Assembly: GCF_016865365.1 (NCBI RefSeq)
Contig: NZ_AP024469.1
Span: 1,851,001 to 1,915,000, forward strand
Direction: 5' to 3'
DNA: 64,000 nucleotides
DNA from: Geobacter sp. SVR
GTDB taxonomy: Bacteria; Desulfobacterota; Desulfuromonadia; Geobacterales; Pseudopelobacteraceae
This document shows positions 45,373 to 54,499 of the stretch, in pieces (the first letter of the stretch is position 1; every line of letters begins with the position of its first letter). Both the position numbers and the translations under genes were made by a program. The notes beneath the pieces were generated by a model, which worked only from the letters and a program-made list of their open reading frames with translations, was not told the origin of the DNA and did no database searches.

Positions 45373-45665
45373 GCCTTTCGCCTTGCCCGTCTGATCCGCA
45401 GGAAGAGCAGCCAGCCGGACGTTGCCAGCCAGATAATGCCCAGCCCGAGGAGGAGATGATAGGCATCGCCGAACAGCCCGGCCCCATAGTGGATCTTCAC
45501 CAACAGCAAGTCCCAGGCACCCTGAGCCCCCTCTTTCCCCATCTGCCGCCCGTTCCTGAAAAGCCCGAAATCGAGCAACAGGCCGCTTATCGTCTGCAGG
45601 ACGAGAAACAGGCTGACGATCAGCCCGCTGTAGCGGTGCAGCTTGTTAAGGTTGATTCTATTCAT
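45366..45665 (-). CDS. PepSY-type small membrane protein
   Basis: 99 residues with two membrane helices (LHRYSGLIVSLFLVLQTISG and YHLLLGLGIIWLATSGWLLF). LNKLHRYSGL at the start and W-x-SGWLLFLRIRR at the end match the helices of PepSY-associated membrane proteins, often linked to iron or reductase functions. Only one helical hairpin is present, so it is a minimal version. An AGGGG sequence precedes the ATG. Convergent with the acyl-CoA dehydrogenase gene. Confidence 0.75.
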   Translation of the reverse strand: MNRINLNKLHRYSGLIVSLFLVLQTISGLLLDFGLFRNGRQMGKEGAQGAWDLLLVKIHYGAGLFGDAYHLLLGLGIIWLATSGWLLFLRIRRARRKAG

Positions 45666-45804
45666 GGTCCGAACCCCTGATCACCTTATTGTGCCGGGTC
45701 AAGCTTCAATAAATACATAAACACGAATATAATTATACCTAAGGAGCCGAGCAGCCTGCTTGACAACATCCCTCTGCTCCTTCATATCTGGACAGCCGAG
45801 AAAT

Positions 45805-45833
45805 TTGCTGTGTATTTTTATCAAGCGTATTAT
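45805..45833 (+). promoter_or_regulatory. Sigma-70 promoter of the DUF454 gene
   Basis: TTGCTG (45805-45810), a 17-base spacer, TATTAT (45828-45833), 67 bases before the gene. The rest of the 235-base gap shows no gene. Confidence 0.6.
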
Positions 45834-45900
45834 GCTGGAAGTGATTTCCTGGTCCCGGGGTAGAGCCAGGTGTATTTGCAAGCAAGGATTGTGAATCGTG

Positions 45901-46338
45901 ATGCACGATAAGCCGATGCCAAACTGCAACCATGTAAAGAGCGATTTTTTGCGCTGGGTTCTTATCTGCTGCGGCTGGATCTGCGTAGCTGCCGGTGTTG
46001 TGGGGATCTTTCTTCCGCTGGTGCCGACCGTGCCGTTCCTGCTGCTGGCTGCCACCTGTTTTGCCCGCAGCTCTGAACGCTTCCACGGTTGGCTGGTGAA
46101 GCACAGCCACCTGGGCCCGCTAGTCCGCGATTACCTCAGCGGTGCCGGTATCCCGCTCAGGGCCAAAAGGATCTCCATCGGCACCGTGTGGGTATCGTTT
46201 CCCTTTTCCATCTTCCTGTTTGCTGAGGCTCTCTGGCTGAAGTTCCTGCTGCTGGCCATTGCAATCGCGGTCACCCTGTACCTGCTGTCGCTGCCGACAT
46301 GTCCCCTTACGAAGCCTCAGGACCCTCCCGCTGCATGA
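45901..46338 (+). CDS. YbaN-family (DUF454) inner-membrane protein
   Basis: 145 residues. An N-terminal helix pair has WVLICCGWICVAAGVVGIFL and PLVPTVPFLLLAATCFARSS, the family hallmark, followed by ERFHGWLVKHSHLGPLVRDY and two further helices. Function of the family is not established. The ATG at 45901 is preferred; a GTG at 45898 is directly before it. Followed after 7 bases by the HIT gene, so probably co-transcribed. Confidence 0.88.
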   Translation: MHDKPMPNCNHVKSDFLRWVLICCGWICVAAGVVGIFLPLVPTVPFLLLAATCFARSSERFHGWLVKHSHLGPLVRDYLSGAGIPLRAKRISIGTVWVSFPFSIFLFAEALWLKFLLLAIAIAVTLYLLSLPTCPLTKPQDPPAA

Positions 46339-46345
46339 GGCCGTC

Positions 46346-46744
46346 ATGAGTGAGGGCACCTCTACCCCCTGCCGTTTCTGTCACCTCGATCCCTCCTGGT
46401 TTGTCATGGACAACAACCTGGCCCTGGCGATCTACGATAATTTCCCGGTCACCCCCGGCCACGCCCTGATCATCCCCAAGCGGCATATGGTCTCACTGTT
46501 CGAGGCGACCCGGGAAGAACAGGCGGCACTGTTGGACCTGACGGCTGCCATGCGCCTGCTGTTGCTGCAGGAGCGCAGTCCGGACGGTTTCAATGTCGGT
46601 ATCAACGATGGTGCTGCTGCCGGGCAGACCGTGATGCACCTGCATATTCACCTGATTCCGCGCTACGCCGGCGACTCCAGCGACCCGCGCGGCGGAGTGC
46701 GCTGGATCATGCCCGAAAAGGCGCGCTACTGGAAGAAGGGGTGA
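46346..46744 (+). CDS. HIT-family nucleotide-binding protein
   Basis: 132 residues. The histidine triad HLHIHLIPR is near residue 105, after the VGINDGAAAGQTVMHL strand. The N-terminal CRFC pair (about 9-12) resembles the partial zinc site of many HIT proteins. HIT hydrolases act on dinucleoside polyphosphates or AMP conjugates; the exact substrate is not clear. It also carries TPGHALIIPKRH, the conserved region before the helices. Confidence 0.92.
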   Translation: MSEGTSTPCRFCHLDPSWFVMDNNLALAIYDNFPVTPGHALIIPKRHMVSLFEATREEQAALLDLTAAMRLLLLQERSPDGFNVGINDGAAAGQTVMHLHIHLIPRYAGDSSDPRGGVRWIMPEKARYWKKG

Positions 46745-46774
46745 GAGCAGGGGATTGAAAAGCTGTTGAAATTC

Positions 46775-46960
46775 TCAGGTTGTTCAAAAATGGGCAGATC
46801 GTCGCACCCGCAGGAGGCCCCGCGGAGGCGATAAATATCCGCCGCACAATTTCACCGGTGAAATTGGACCGCGGAGGCGCCCGAAGGGTGAGGCCGCAGG
46901 CCGAAGTCACAAGAGGGCTGACGAGGACGGCGGCGAGATGCCCATTTTTCAACAACCTAG
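46775..46960. repeat. Dispersed palindromic repeat, copy C (longest)
   Basis: About 186 bases with inverted ends (AGGTTGTTCAAAAATGGGCA and on the other strand AGGTTGTTGAAAAATGGGCA) and an inner perfect palindrome AATTTCACCGGTGAAATT. The reverse strand has CCGTCCTCGTCAGCCCTCTT and CGCCTCCGCGGGG with CTGCGGGTGC, shared with copy B. It fills the gap between convergent HIT and marC genes. Confidence 0.8.
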
Positions 46961-47590
46961 TTAAGGGAAAAACTGGTCGCGGATGCCGTCAATGACGTAC
47001 TGAATGCCGATGAAGGCCAGGAGAAAACCCATGATCCTGGTGATGACCCGCATGCCGAGTACACCGATCATACGGGCCAGGTTGTCGGCCCAGTGCAGGC
47101 AGGCATAGACGGCAACGAACACGAGCCCTGCACCGGCCACCAGGGTCAGGTAGGCCAGCACGGTATTGGCCCGTCCGGCAAATACCATGGACGTGGCAAT
47201 TGCACCGGGGCCGGCCAGGAGAGGAATCGCCAGCGGCGTCACCGACACGTCTTCCTTTTCGCCTGCCAGCCGTTCTTCGAGATGCGTTGTTTCGGTCTTG
47301 GTGGGATGGCCGTGGAGGAATTCCAGCGCGATCAGGAACAGCAGCACTCCGCCGCAAATCTGGATGGCTGGCATGCCGATACCGAAGTAGCCGATGATGG
47401 CTGCACCTGCCAGGAGAAAAAAGGTCAGCACCACAAAGGCTATCAGGCAGCTCCTGCGTGCCAGCCTCCGCCGTTCGCTCCTGCTGCTGCCGGGGGTGAT
47501 GGCCAGGAAGATCGGGATGCAGGCCAATGGATCGACGATGATGAAGAGCTGGATCGCGAACACCGTCAGCAGCTCCAGGTAGGCTTTCAT
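46961..47590 (-). CDS. MarC-family (UPF0056) membrane protein
   Basis: 209 residues with six membrane helices. The family start FIIVDPLACIPIFLAITP and the second repeat TPLAIPLLAGPGAIAT are both present, as is the final GFLLAFIGIQYVIDGIRD. Once linked to multiple antibiotic resistance, but the role is unknown. SD GAGGGG upstream. Convergent with the HIT gene across repeat copy C. Confidence 0.9.
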   Translation of the reverse strand: MKAYLELLTVFAIQLFIIVDPLACIPIFLAITPGSSRSERRRLARRSCLIAFVVLTFFLLAGAAIIGYFGIGMPAIQICGGVLLFLIALEFLHGHPTKTETTHLEERLAGEKEDVSVTPLAIPLLAGPGAIATSMVFAGRANTVLAYLTLVAGAGLVFVAVYACLHWADNLARMIGVLGMRVITRIMGFLLAFIGIQYVIDGIRDQFFP

Positions 47591-47822
47591 ATCATTGCCC
47601 CTCTTGTCCCTCGCAGAGGTTCATCTCTCAAAACTATAACAAATATTCCGCATTTGTTTTTGAAGGGGAGCGCCTCGCGCCGGGCCATCGGCGGCGTCTC
47701 GTCCCGCCGGCAGGACTGCGCTCCGCAGGCTCCTGCGCTTCCCGGTTCAGGGTTGCTATTTTCGGCATTTTGGTATTTACTACCGCTCTGGTCCGGCCAT
47801 TGGGAGCTCAGGCGCTGACGGC

Positions 47823-48818
47823 ATGAAAATCACGAAAGACAGGGATTTGGTCATGATCATAGACGAGGCACGACGGGTAATCAGGGTCGAGGCAGAAGCG
47901 CTGGCAGCCATGGCGGACCGCATCGACGCCTCTTTTCAACGGGCGGTGGAGCTGATCCTGAACGCTACCGGACGGGTGGTTGTCAGCGGTATGGGCAAGT
48001 CGGGCCTGATCGGCCAGAAAATCGCCTCGACCATGGCTTCTACCGGCACGCCGGCGTTGTTTCTGCACCCGGCTGAGGGTATCCACGGCGATCTGGGCAT
48101 GATCATGAAAGGGGATGTGGTCATTGCCATTTCCAACAGCGGCGAAACCGATGAACTGTTGCGGATCCTGCCGGTCATCAAGCGGCTGGGGGCGCACCTG
48201 ATCGGTATGAGCGGCAAGCCCGGCTCGACCCTGGCGCGTACCAGCGACGTGTTTCTGGATGTGTCGGTCAAGGAGGAAGCCTGCCCGCTAGGGCTGGCGC
48301 CGACCGCTTCGACTACCGCTACGCTGGCCATGGGTGATGCCCTGGCCGTGGCGCTTCTGGTGCAGCGGGGCTTCAAGGCCGAGGATTTTGCCATGTTCCA
48401 CCCCGGTGGCGCCTTGGGGCGCAAGCTGTTCCTGCGGGTTGAGGATCTGATGCATGGAGGCAAGGACATCCCGCTGGTGACCGAGGAGACGCTGATGAAG
48501 GATGCGCTGTTCGTGATCAGCGCCAAGCGCCTGGGGGTGACCGGCGTGACCGGCGCTTCCGGCGAGCTGCGCGGCGTGATCACCGACGGCGACCTGCGCC
48601 GGGCTCTGGAGAAGGGCACCGATATCTTCGGGCAGAAGGCCGGAACCATGATGAAGCTCAATCCCCGCCGCATAAAGCGCCATGAACTGGCGGCCGCTGC
48701 GCTGCAGGTGATGGAGCAGTATTCCATCACCTCGCTGTTCGTGTTCGACGACGACCAGAGTCTGATTCCCTGCGGCATCGTCCATTTGCATGACATCCTG
48801 CGGGCGGGCATCGCCTGA
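47823..48818 (+). CDS. kdsD: D-arabinose 5-phosphate isomerase
   Basis: 331 residues. It converts ribulose 5-phosphate to arabinose 5-phosphate, the first committed step to KDO. A SIS domain (about 35-175; VVVSGMGKSGLIGQKIASTM, then HPAEGIHGDLGM and AISNSGETDEL) is followed by two CBS domains (about 205-330; GVITDGDLRR). Possible starts are 47823 and 47853, the latter with AGGGA at a better distance. It heads the LPS/RpoN cluster and is followed by kdsC. Confidence 0.94.
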   Translation: MKITKDRDLVMIIDEARRVIRVEAEALAAMADRIDASFQRAVELILNATGRVVVSGMGKSGLIGQKIASTMASTGTPALFLHPAEGIHGDLGMIMKGDVVIAISNSGETDELLRILPVIKRLGAHLIGMSGKPGSTLARTSDVFLDVSVKEEACPLGLAPTASTTATLAMGDALAVALLVQRGFKAEDFAMFHPGGALGRKLFLRVEDLMHGGKDIPLVTEETLMKDALFVISAKRLGVTGVTGASGELRGVITDGDLRRALEKGTDIFGQKAGTMMKLNPRRIKRHELAAAALQVMEQYSITSLFVFDDDQSLIPCGIVHLHDILRAGIA

Positions 48819-48858
48819 TGGCCGGCATTCGAGATCGCACTTCCCCAGAGAGAATGAT

Positions 48859-49374
48859 ATGAACGACAAGCTTAAACATATACAACTGCTGCTGCTGGAC
48901 GTGGATGGCGTCATGACCGACGGCAGCATCGTCTATGATGGCAATGGCCTGGAAACCAAGTTCTTCAACGTCAAGGACGGCCACGGTATCAAGATGCTGC
49001 AGCGCTCCGGAATCGAGATCGGCATCATTACCGGTCGTACTTCGCCGGTGGTCGACTTTCGCGCCCGTGAGCTCGGCATTGCCCGGGTGTACCAGGGGGT
49101 GCTGCGCAAGCTGGAGAGCTATGATGATATCAAGCGGCAGACCGGACTGGAGGATTACCAGATTGCCTACATGGGGGACGATGTCATCGATGTGCCGGTC
49201 CTGCGGCGGGTAGGTTTTTCTGTGGCCCCGGCCGACGCACTCCCGGATGTCAGGAGCCTGGTCGATTACGTGACGGTCCTGCAGGGGGGCAGGGGGGCGG
49301 TGCGCGAACTGTGCGACATGATCCTCAAGGCCCGCGGCGCCTGGGGTGACGTGGTCGAACGGTACGAACTCTGA
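48859..49374 (+). CDS. kdsC: 3-deoxy-D-manno-octulosonate 8-phosphate phosphatase
   Basis: 171 residues, HAD superfamily type C0 without a cap domain, which works as a tetramer. Motif I LLLDVDGVMTDG, motif II IITGRTS, Lys in LRKLESYDD and motif III YMGDDVIDVPVL are all present. It releases phosphate from KDO-8-P. It lies 40 bases after kdsD, one step apart in the pathway. Confidence 0.95.
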   Translation: MNDKLKHIQLLLLDVDGVMTDGSIVYDGNGLETKFFNVKDGHGIKMLQRSGIEIGIITGRTSPVVDFRARELGIARVYQGVLRKLESYDDIKRQTGLEDYQIAYMGDDVIDVPVLRRVGFSVAPADALPDVRSLVDYVTVLQGGRGAVRELCDMILKARGAWGDVVERYEL

Positions 49375-49474
49375 AGCGGTGCTTGCGCTGCATACAATCT
49401 CTATGCCAAGTGGAAATTAATAAGCTACGTTTTGCTGGACAGCCCGCCATGGCGATGGTATAGTACGTACCCAT

Positions 49475-50053
49475 ATGGTATCGCCTAGAAACATCAGGCT
49501 CGTACTGGCCACACTTGTCATAGCGACGATCATCGGCCTGATGGCCGCCATCTTTCTGAAGAGTTCGCGATCGGCTCCCCCCCCGGAGCCGATGTCCCGG
49601 CAGCTTTCCCAGAACATTGACATCGCTCTTAACAATGCACGTTTTACCGAGATGCGCGATGGCACCGTAGCCTGGGAGCTCATCGCGGAGCGGGCCGCTT
49701 ATGACAAGACGGGCGAGCTGGCGCGCCTGACCGGCATCCGGTTGACTTTTGCAAAACCCCAGGCCGCTGATACGATTGTAGTAACAGCCGAGAAGGGCGA
49801 GTACTCGGACAAGAGCAAGAACATCCGGCTGATGGGCAAAGTCCACATGGAAACCGGCGAGGGCGCCACATTCGATACCACCTCGATCGAGTATCTGGCC
49901 AAGAGCTCCCTGCTGAGAACGAACGATCCGGTAAAGGTCCGTCACCAGCGGCTGGAACTGACAGCCCGGGGGATGGAACTGAAGGTGAAGGACCAGAAGG
50001 CACGTTTTGGCCGGCCTGTAGATGCGACAGTCGGCGGAGTTGAATTACGGTAG
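49475..50053 (+). CDS. lptC: LPS export protein LptC
   Basis: 192 residues with one N-terminal anchor (about 8-28) and a periplasmic beta-jellyroll of the OstA-like superfamily (TAEKGEYSDKSKNIRLMGKV, then HMETGEGATFDTTSIEYLAK). It receives LPS from LptBFG and hands it to LptA. Identity rests on fold features plus the kdsC-lptC-lptA-lptB order. lptF and lptG are not in the window. Confidence 0.9.
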   Translation: MVSPRNIRLVLATLVIATIIGLMAAIFLKSSRSAPPPEPMSRQLSQNIDIALNNARFTEMRDGTVAWELIAERAAYDKTGELARLTGIRLTFAKPQAADTIVVTAEKGEYSDKSKNIRLMGKVHMETGEGATFDTTSIEYLAKSSLLRTNDPVKVRHQRLELTARGMELKVKDQKARFGRPVDATVGGVELR

Positions 50054-50068
50054 TATTGTAGGTTATCG

Positions 50069-50584
50069 ATGAAGATCCTGTTTATCCTGTGTTTATCCCT
50101 GCTTTTCGTCAATCCGGCCCTGGCCGTGGCTCCAGCCGGCAGCGGCCACAAGGACCGTTCCAACCTGCAGATCACGATCAAGTCCGATGAGCTGGTTACG
50201 GACAACAAGGGCAGAACCGCCGTCTTCACGGGCAAGGTGATTGCAAAACAAGGCGATATCGTTATTTACGCCGATAAGGTCACGATCAATTACGGCACCA
50301 AGAAGGAAGAGGTGGAGCGGATCGAGACCGAGGGAAACGTCCGCATCATCCAGGAGAACCGCACCGGCATGGCGGATCGCGCCAATTACTACAGCAAGGA
50401 AGGGCGCATTACCCTGACCGGCAATCCCAAGCTCATGCAGGGTGGTGACACGCTCACCGGCGAAAACATCACCTATTTCCTTGACGAAGACCGCAGCATA
50501 GTTACCAGCGGTACCAACAAACGAGTTGAGGCGGTCATTCAGCCGCCGGCCAGGAAGGGCAATGCAGCACCAGCATCCCGCTGA
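50069..50584 (+). CDS. lptA: LPS transport periplasmic bridge protein LptA
   Basis: 171 residues with a signal peptide ([19 protein letters not shown]). The OstA-like domain (about 30-150) has [20 protein letters not shown] and [20 protein letters not shown]. It polymerises to bridge the inner and outer membrane. The end overlaps lptB by 23 bases, so the two are coupled. Confidence 0.92.
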   Translation: MKILFILCLSLLFVNPALAVAPAGSGHKDRSNLQITIKSDELVTDNKGRTAVFTGKVIAKQGDIVIYADKVTINYGTKKEEVERIETEGNVRIIQENRTGMADRANYYSKEGRITLTGNPKLMQGGDTLTGENITYFLDEDRSIVTSGTNKRVEAVIQPPARKGNAAPASR

Positions 50585-51308
50585 TCCGTTGAAACTCCGG
50601 ACCCAGGGGCTGCAGAAAAGCTACGGCGGCCGCCATGTGGTGCGAGGGGTTGATCTCTCCATCGAAGCGGGGCAGGTGGTCGGACTGCTGGGCCCCAACG
50701 GTGCCGGCAAGACCACGACGTTCTACATGGTGGTGGGGCTGGCCCGTCCCGACGAAGGCCATGTCTTCATCGGCGACGAGGAGATCACCTCCCTGCCGAT
50801 GTACCAGAGGGCGCGGAGGGGCATCAGTTACCTGCCCCAGGAGGCCTCGGTCTTCCGCAAGCTGACCGTTGCCCAGAACCTGCTGGCGATCCTGGAAACG
50901 GTCGAGCCTGACCGCAGTACCCGCGAGAGCCGGATGGAAGAGCTGCTGAACGAGTTCAGCATCACGCACATCGCCGGCAGCATGGGATACGCCCTGTCAG
51001 GGGGGGAACGGCGCCGGGTCGAAATCGCCCGGGCTCTGATCATCAACCCGGCTTTCATCCTGCTGGACGAACCGTTTGCCGGCATAGACCCGATCGCCGT
51101 GGCCGACATCCAGAACCTGATCGTTTCGCTCAAACGGCGCGATATCGGTATCCTGATCTCCGATCACAACGTGCGCGAGACCCTCGGGGTCTGCGACGTG
51201 GCCTACATCATGAGCAGCGGTGAGGTGCTGGAGTTTGGCACACCCGACGAGATCGCCTCCAGCAGCAGGGCCCGGGCGGTGTATCTGGGAGATGATTTCC
51301 GGCTGTGA
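50562..51308 (+). CDS. lptB: LPS export ABC transporter ATPase LptB
   Basis: 248 residues. Walker [10 protein letters not shown], signature [15 protein letters not shown], Walker [14 protein letters not shown], and the [13 protein letters not shown] switch region typical of LptB. It powers LPS extraction by LptFG. The start at 50562 has AGGAAGGG upstream and gives the usual N-terminus; an upstream in-frame start at 50526 is inside lptA. Confidence 0.96.
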   Translation: MQHQHPADPLKLRTQGLQKSYGGRHVVRGVDLSIEAGQVVGLLGPNGAGKTTTFYMVVGLARPDEGHVFIGDEEITSLPMYQRARRGISYLPQEASVFRKLTVAQNLLAILETVEPDRSTRESRMEELLNEFSITHIAGSMGYALSGGERRRVEIARALIINPAFILLDEPFAGIDPIAVADIQNLIVSLKRRDIGILISDHNVRETLGVCDVAYIMSSGEVLEFGTPDEIASSSRARAVYLGDDFRL

Positions 51309-51365
51309 TCCTCAATCCTTTTTTGTTAAAATTCAGACAGATGATCCTCCAGAGGTAAGACAGGC

Positions 51366-52805
51366 ATGGCCATGGAGATGCGCCAACAACTGAAGATGAC
51401 CCAGCAACTGGTGATGACCCCCCAGTTGCAGCAGGCCATCAAACTGCTCCAACTGACCCGCCTGGAGCTTCAGGATGTGGTGCGGCAGGAACTGGAAGAA
51501 AACCCGCTGCTGGAAGAGACGCTCGAGGCGGAAGAGGTCCGCGAGCCCGAGCCTTTGGAGTCGGCCGAAAAAGAGGTCGAACCCGGCAACACGGTGGAAG
51601 AGTTCCGCGAAGTGGAGACCGGCGACGACACCCTGCGCGATTGGGACAGCTACCTGGACGGGTACAATTACAGTTCCGGCGAACAGTTCGGGGGGGAGGA
51701 CGACCGCCCTTCCTTCGAAAACCTGCTGACCCGCAAAGGCACCCTGGTCGATCATCTCTTGTGGCAGCTTCACATGGGGCACTTCAGTGTTGAAGAAGTG
51801 CGTATCGGCGAGGAGATCATCGGCAATATCGATGAGGGGGGCTACCTGCGGTCATCCCTGGAGGAGATCTGTCAGGCATGCTCCCTGGATGAAGAGTCGG
51901 TGCTGCCGGTGCTGGAGCGTATTCAGGAATTCGATCCGACCGGTGTCGGGGCGCGCGATCTGCGGGAATGCCTGCTGATTCAGGCCCGTTTCCTGGGGAT
52001 GCAGGGGAGCGTGGTCGAGCGGATTCTGCTCCATCACCTGAAAGACCTGGAGACCCGCAAATACAAGGAAATCGGGCGTGCCCTGGGGGTCGACCTGAAC
52101 CAGGTGCTGGTGGCGGCCAAGATCATCGGCGGGCTCGATCCGCGGCCGGGCAGGATCTACGGCTCCGAGGACGTGCACTATATCTCTCCGGATATCTTCG
52201 TTTCGAAGCTGGGCGATGAGTACGTGGTCATGCTGAACGAAGAAGGGTTGCCCAACCTGAAGGTAAGCCCGTTTTATGCGGAAGCGCGCAGCAATGGTTC
52301 GGTCGATTCCCGTGCCGAGGAATACATCGGCGAAAAGATGCGGTCCGCCATGTGGCTGATCAAGAGCATCCAGCAGCGGCAACGCACGATCTATCGAGTC
52401 GCCAAGAGCATCATCCGGTTTCAGCGCGAGTTTCTCGACCGTGGTATCGATTATCTGCGGCCGCTGGTGCTGCGCGATGTGGCCGAGGACATCGGCATGC
52501 ACGAATCGACCATCAGCCGCGTAACCACCAACAAATACATGCAGACTCCCCAGGGGCTGTTCGAACTGAAGTATTTCTTCAACAGTGGGCTCTCCACCAG
52601 CGGTGGGGATTTTGTCGCCTCCGAGAGCGTCAAGAACCGCATCAAGGAGATTATTGAAAAGGAAGATTGCCGGAAACCGCTTTCAGACCAGAAAATCGCC
52701 GAGATGCTGTCGGGCGAAACGGTCAACATCGCCCGGCGCACGGTCACCAAGTACCGCGAAGTGTTGAAGATCGGCTCTTCATCGGAGCGTAAACGACATT
52801 TTTGA
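51366..52805 (+). CDS. rpoN: RNA polymerase sigma-54 factor
   Basis: 479 residues. Region I is Gln/Leu-rich (MEMRQQLKMTQQLVMTPQLQ...LQLTRLELQDVVRQEL), which binds activators. Region II is acidic. Region III has the core-binding part and the HTH (DIGMHESTISRVTTNKYM). The RpoN box ARRTVTKYREVL near residue 462 recognises the -24 element. It directs promoters such as the candidates at 7743 and 52873 and is used by the NtrC-type activator at 61427. Order lptB-rpoN-hpf is broadly conserved. Confidence 0.97.
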   Translation: MAMEMRQQLKMTQQLVMTPQLQQAIKLLQLTRLELQDVVRQELEENPLLEETLEAEEVREPEPLESAEKEVEPGNTVEEFREVETGDDTLRDWDSYLDGYNYSSGEQFGGEDDRPSFENLLTRKGTLVDHLLWQLHMGHFSVEEVRIGEEIIGNIDEGGYLRSSLEEICQACSLDEESVLPVLERIQEFDPTGVGARDLRECLLIQARFLGMQGSVVERILLHHLKDLETRKYKEIGRALGVDLNQVLVAAKIIGGLDPRPGRIYGSEDVHYISPDIFVSKLGDEYVVMLNEEGLPNLKVSPFYAEARSNGSVDSRAEEYIGEKMRSAMWLIKSIQQRQRTIYRVAKSIIRFQREFLDRGIDYLRPLVLRDVAEDIGMHESTISRVTTNKYMQTPQGLFELKYFFNSGLSTSGGDFVASESVKNRIKEIIEKEDCRKPLSDQKIAEMLSGETVNIARRTVTKYREVLKIGSSSERKRHF

Positions 52806-52872
52806 CCGGATATATCACTGGATGGCAGAATCTGTCTCCAGCCGCGCGGACAGGCGCCGCGCGCTTCCTGGG

Positions 52873-52889
52873 TGGTACTTTTTTTGGCT
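52873..52889 (+). promoter_or_regulatory. Sigma-54-like promoter of hpf
   Basis: TGGTAC-N5-TTGGC resembles the -24/-12 consensus TGGCAC-N5-TTGC with two changes. It lies about 50 bases before hpf and directly after rpoN. Weak but in a fitting place. Confidence 0.3.
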
Positions 52890-52939
52890 GAAGTATTTTT
52901 GAAGTGTGTTTCTGACACGACACCACACGAGGAGGAAGT

Positions 52940-53491
52940 ATGCAAGTAACAACGACTTTCAGGCACATGGAACAGAGTGAGGCTCTCAAATCGTACGCCG
53001 AGGAGAAGCTCGAGAGAGTAGCGAAGTACATCGACGAGCCGATCAGCGCCCAGGTCTTTCTTGTTGTGGAAAAGAAGATCCGTCATATCGTCGAGATCGT
53101 CATCAACGCCAAGGGCATCAGCACCAAGGCTTCCGAAGCCACCAACGACATGTATGCCTCCGTGGATGCGGTAATCGACAAGATCGAGCGCCAGCTCAAG
53201 CGCTACAAGGAAAAGATCAAGGCCCACAAGCCCAATGGTGAAGAACACGGGCGTCAGATCTCCAAGAAGATCTTCTCGGCGGAGAGCATTGATGAAGCCA
53301 GTGCCGAACCGGTCGTCATCAGGACCAAAACCGAAACCGCCAAGCCGATGTCGGTGGAGGAGGCGGTCATGCAGATGGACCTGCTGCACAAGGATTTCAT
53401 TGTCTTCACCGACGCCGTCAGCAGCGAAATCAACGTGCTTTACCGTCGCAAGGACAGCAACTACGGCTTGATTGAGCCGCAGCGGAGTTAG
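52940..53491 (+). CDS. hpf: Ribosome hibernation promoting factor, long form
   Basis: 183 residues. The N-terminal S30AE domain (about 1-100) has TTTFRHMEQSEALKSYAEEK and YASVDAVIDKIERQLKRYKE. The C-terminal dimerisation domain (about 125-183) has PMSVEEAVMQMDLLHKDFIV and YRRKDSNYGLIEP. The long form makes 100S ribosome dimers by itself. SD GAGGAGG precedes the ATG. Confidence 0.95.
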   Translation: MQVTTTFRHMEQSEALKSYAEEKLERVAKYIDEPISAQVFLVVEKKIRHIVEIVINAKGISTKASEATNDMYASVDAVIDKIERQLKRYKEKIKAHKPNGEEHGRQISKKIFSAESIDEASAEPVVIRTKTETAKPMSVEEAVMQMDLLHKDFIVFTDAVSSEINVLYRRKDSNYGLIEPQRS

Positions 53492-53537
53492 GTTTGCGAG
53501 CAGGGGCGTCCTTGTGGGCGCCCCTGCGGAGATATCC

Positions 53538-54497
53538 TTGGACGGAATCAGTCTATCAATACAGGAAATCCTGAGTGACACGGAATACGGACTCGGACTG
53601 GCACTGCTGGCCGGGCAACGCGGCCTTGTAAACCGGATTTCCAGCTCGCGCATCCAAAAGCCGGGGCTGGCTCTGGCCGGGTACACCGAACATCTGCACC
53701 CGGACCGGATCCAGGTGCTGGGCAACACCGAAATCTCCTACCTGAACAAGATGGACGACCGTCTGGCGCTCGAGTGCCTTGAAACGCTCTGTTCCTTTCC
53801 GATCTCCTGTTTCATAATCACCAAAGGGCTGGTCCCTCCCGCTTTCTTTCTCGACACGGTCGAAAAGGGGGGCATTCCGGCTCTCAACACACCGCTTCAA
53901 TCCTCCACCTTCATCTCCCTGATCACAAAGTTCCTGGAGGAGCGCCTGCTCCCCACCACTCACCTGCACGGCGTGCTGGTCGATGTCCTGGGAGTCGGCA
54001 TTCTGCTGACCGGCAAAAGCGGCATAGGCAAGAGCGAGTGCGCATTGGACCTGGTGATTCGAGGGCATCGCTTGGTGGCCGATGACATGGTCTTCATCAA
54101 GAAAAAAATGCCGGCAGCACTGGTGGGACAGTCGGAGCAGGCCATCCAGCACCTGATGGAGATTCGCGGCCTTGGGATCATCAATATCAAGGACCTCTAT
54201 GGGGTTTCCTCGATCAGGGATAAGAAGATCATCGACATGATGCTGGAACTGATGGAGTGGGATCCGGCCCAGGAGTACGACCGGCTCGGCGTGGATGACC
54301 GCTACACGACCATCCTGGGGGTGGACATCCCCCACCTGATCATCCCGGTTCGTCCCGGGCGCAACCTGGGGTCGATCATTGAGGTTGCTGCACGCAATTT
54401 TCTGCTCAAGGGAATGGGCTATCATTCGGCACGCGATTTTCAGGAACGGCTGCTGTCCCGTCTGGAAGTGCGGCCACTGGGCGACGAGGTGGAATAG
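53538..54497 (+). CDS. hprK: HPr kinase/phosphorylase
   Basis: 319 residues. An N-terminal DRTGG-like/MurF-type domain (about 1-130) is followed by the kinase domain with Walker A GKSGIGKS at 159-166, RLVADDMV, and the signature EIRGLGIINIKDLYG. It phosphorylates Ser46 of HPr and can reverse this. The TTG at 53538 with GGAG 9 bases upstream is the likely start; upstream codons lie in the hpf gene. HPr encoded at 56738 has the matching Ser46. Confidence 0.94.
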   Translation: MDGISLSIQEILSDTEYGLGLALLAGQRGLVNRISSSRIQKPGLALAGYTEHLHPDRIQVLGNTEISYLNKMDDRLALECLETLCSFPISCFIITKGLVPPAFFLDTVEKGGIPALNTPLQSSTFISLITKFLEERLLPTTHLHGVLVDVLGVGILLTGKSGIGKSECALDLVIRGHRLVADDMVFIKKKMPAALVGQSEQAIQHLMEIRGLGIINIKDLYGVSSIRDKKIIDMMLELMEWDPAQEYDRLGVDDRYTTILGVDIPHLIIPVRPGRNLGSIIEVAARNFLLKGMGYHSARDFQERLLSRLEVRPLGDEVE

Positions 54498-54499
54498 GA

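Noticed and set aside
47660-47750. GC-rich foldback (GGGAGCGC ... GCGCTTCCC) before kdsD, as another member of the palindromic family
   Set aside because: It lacks the conserved core and end sequences of copies A-D; probably an unrelated hairpin.
47093-47818. 241-codon open frame on the plus strand
   Set aside because: Antisense to marC, which has clear family motifs, topology and ribosome site.
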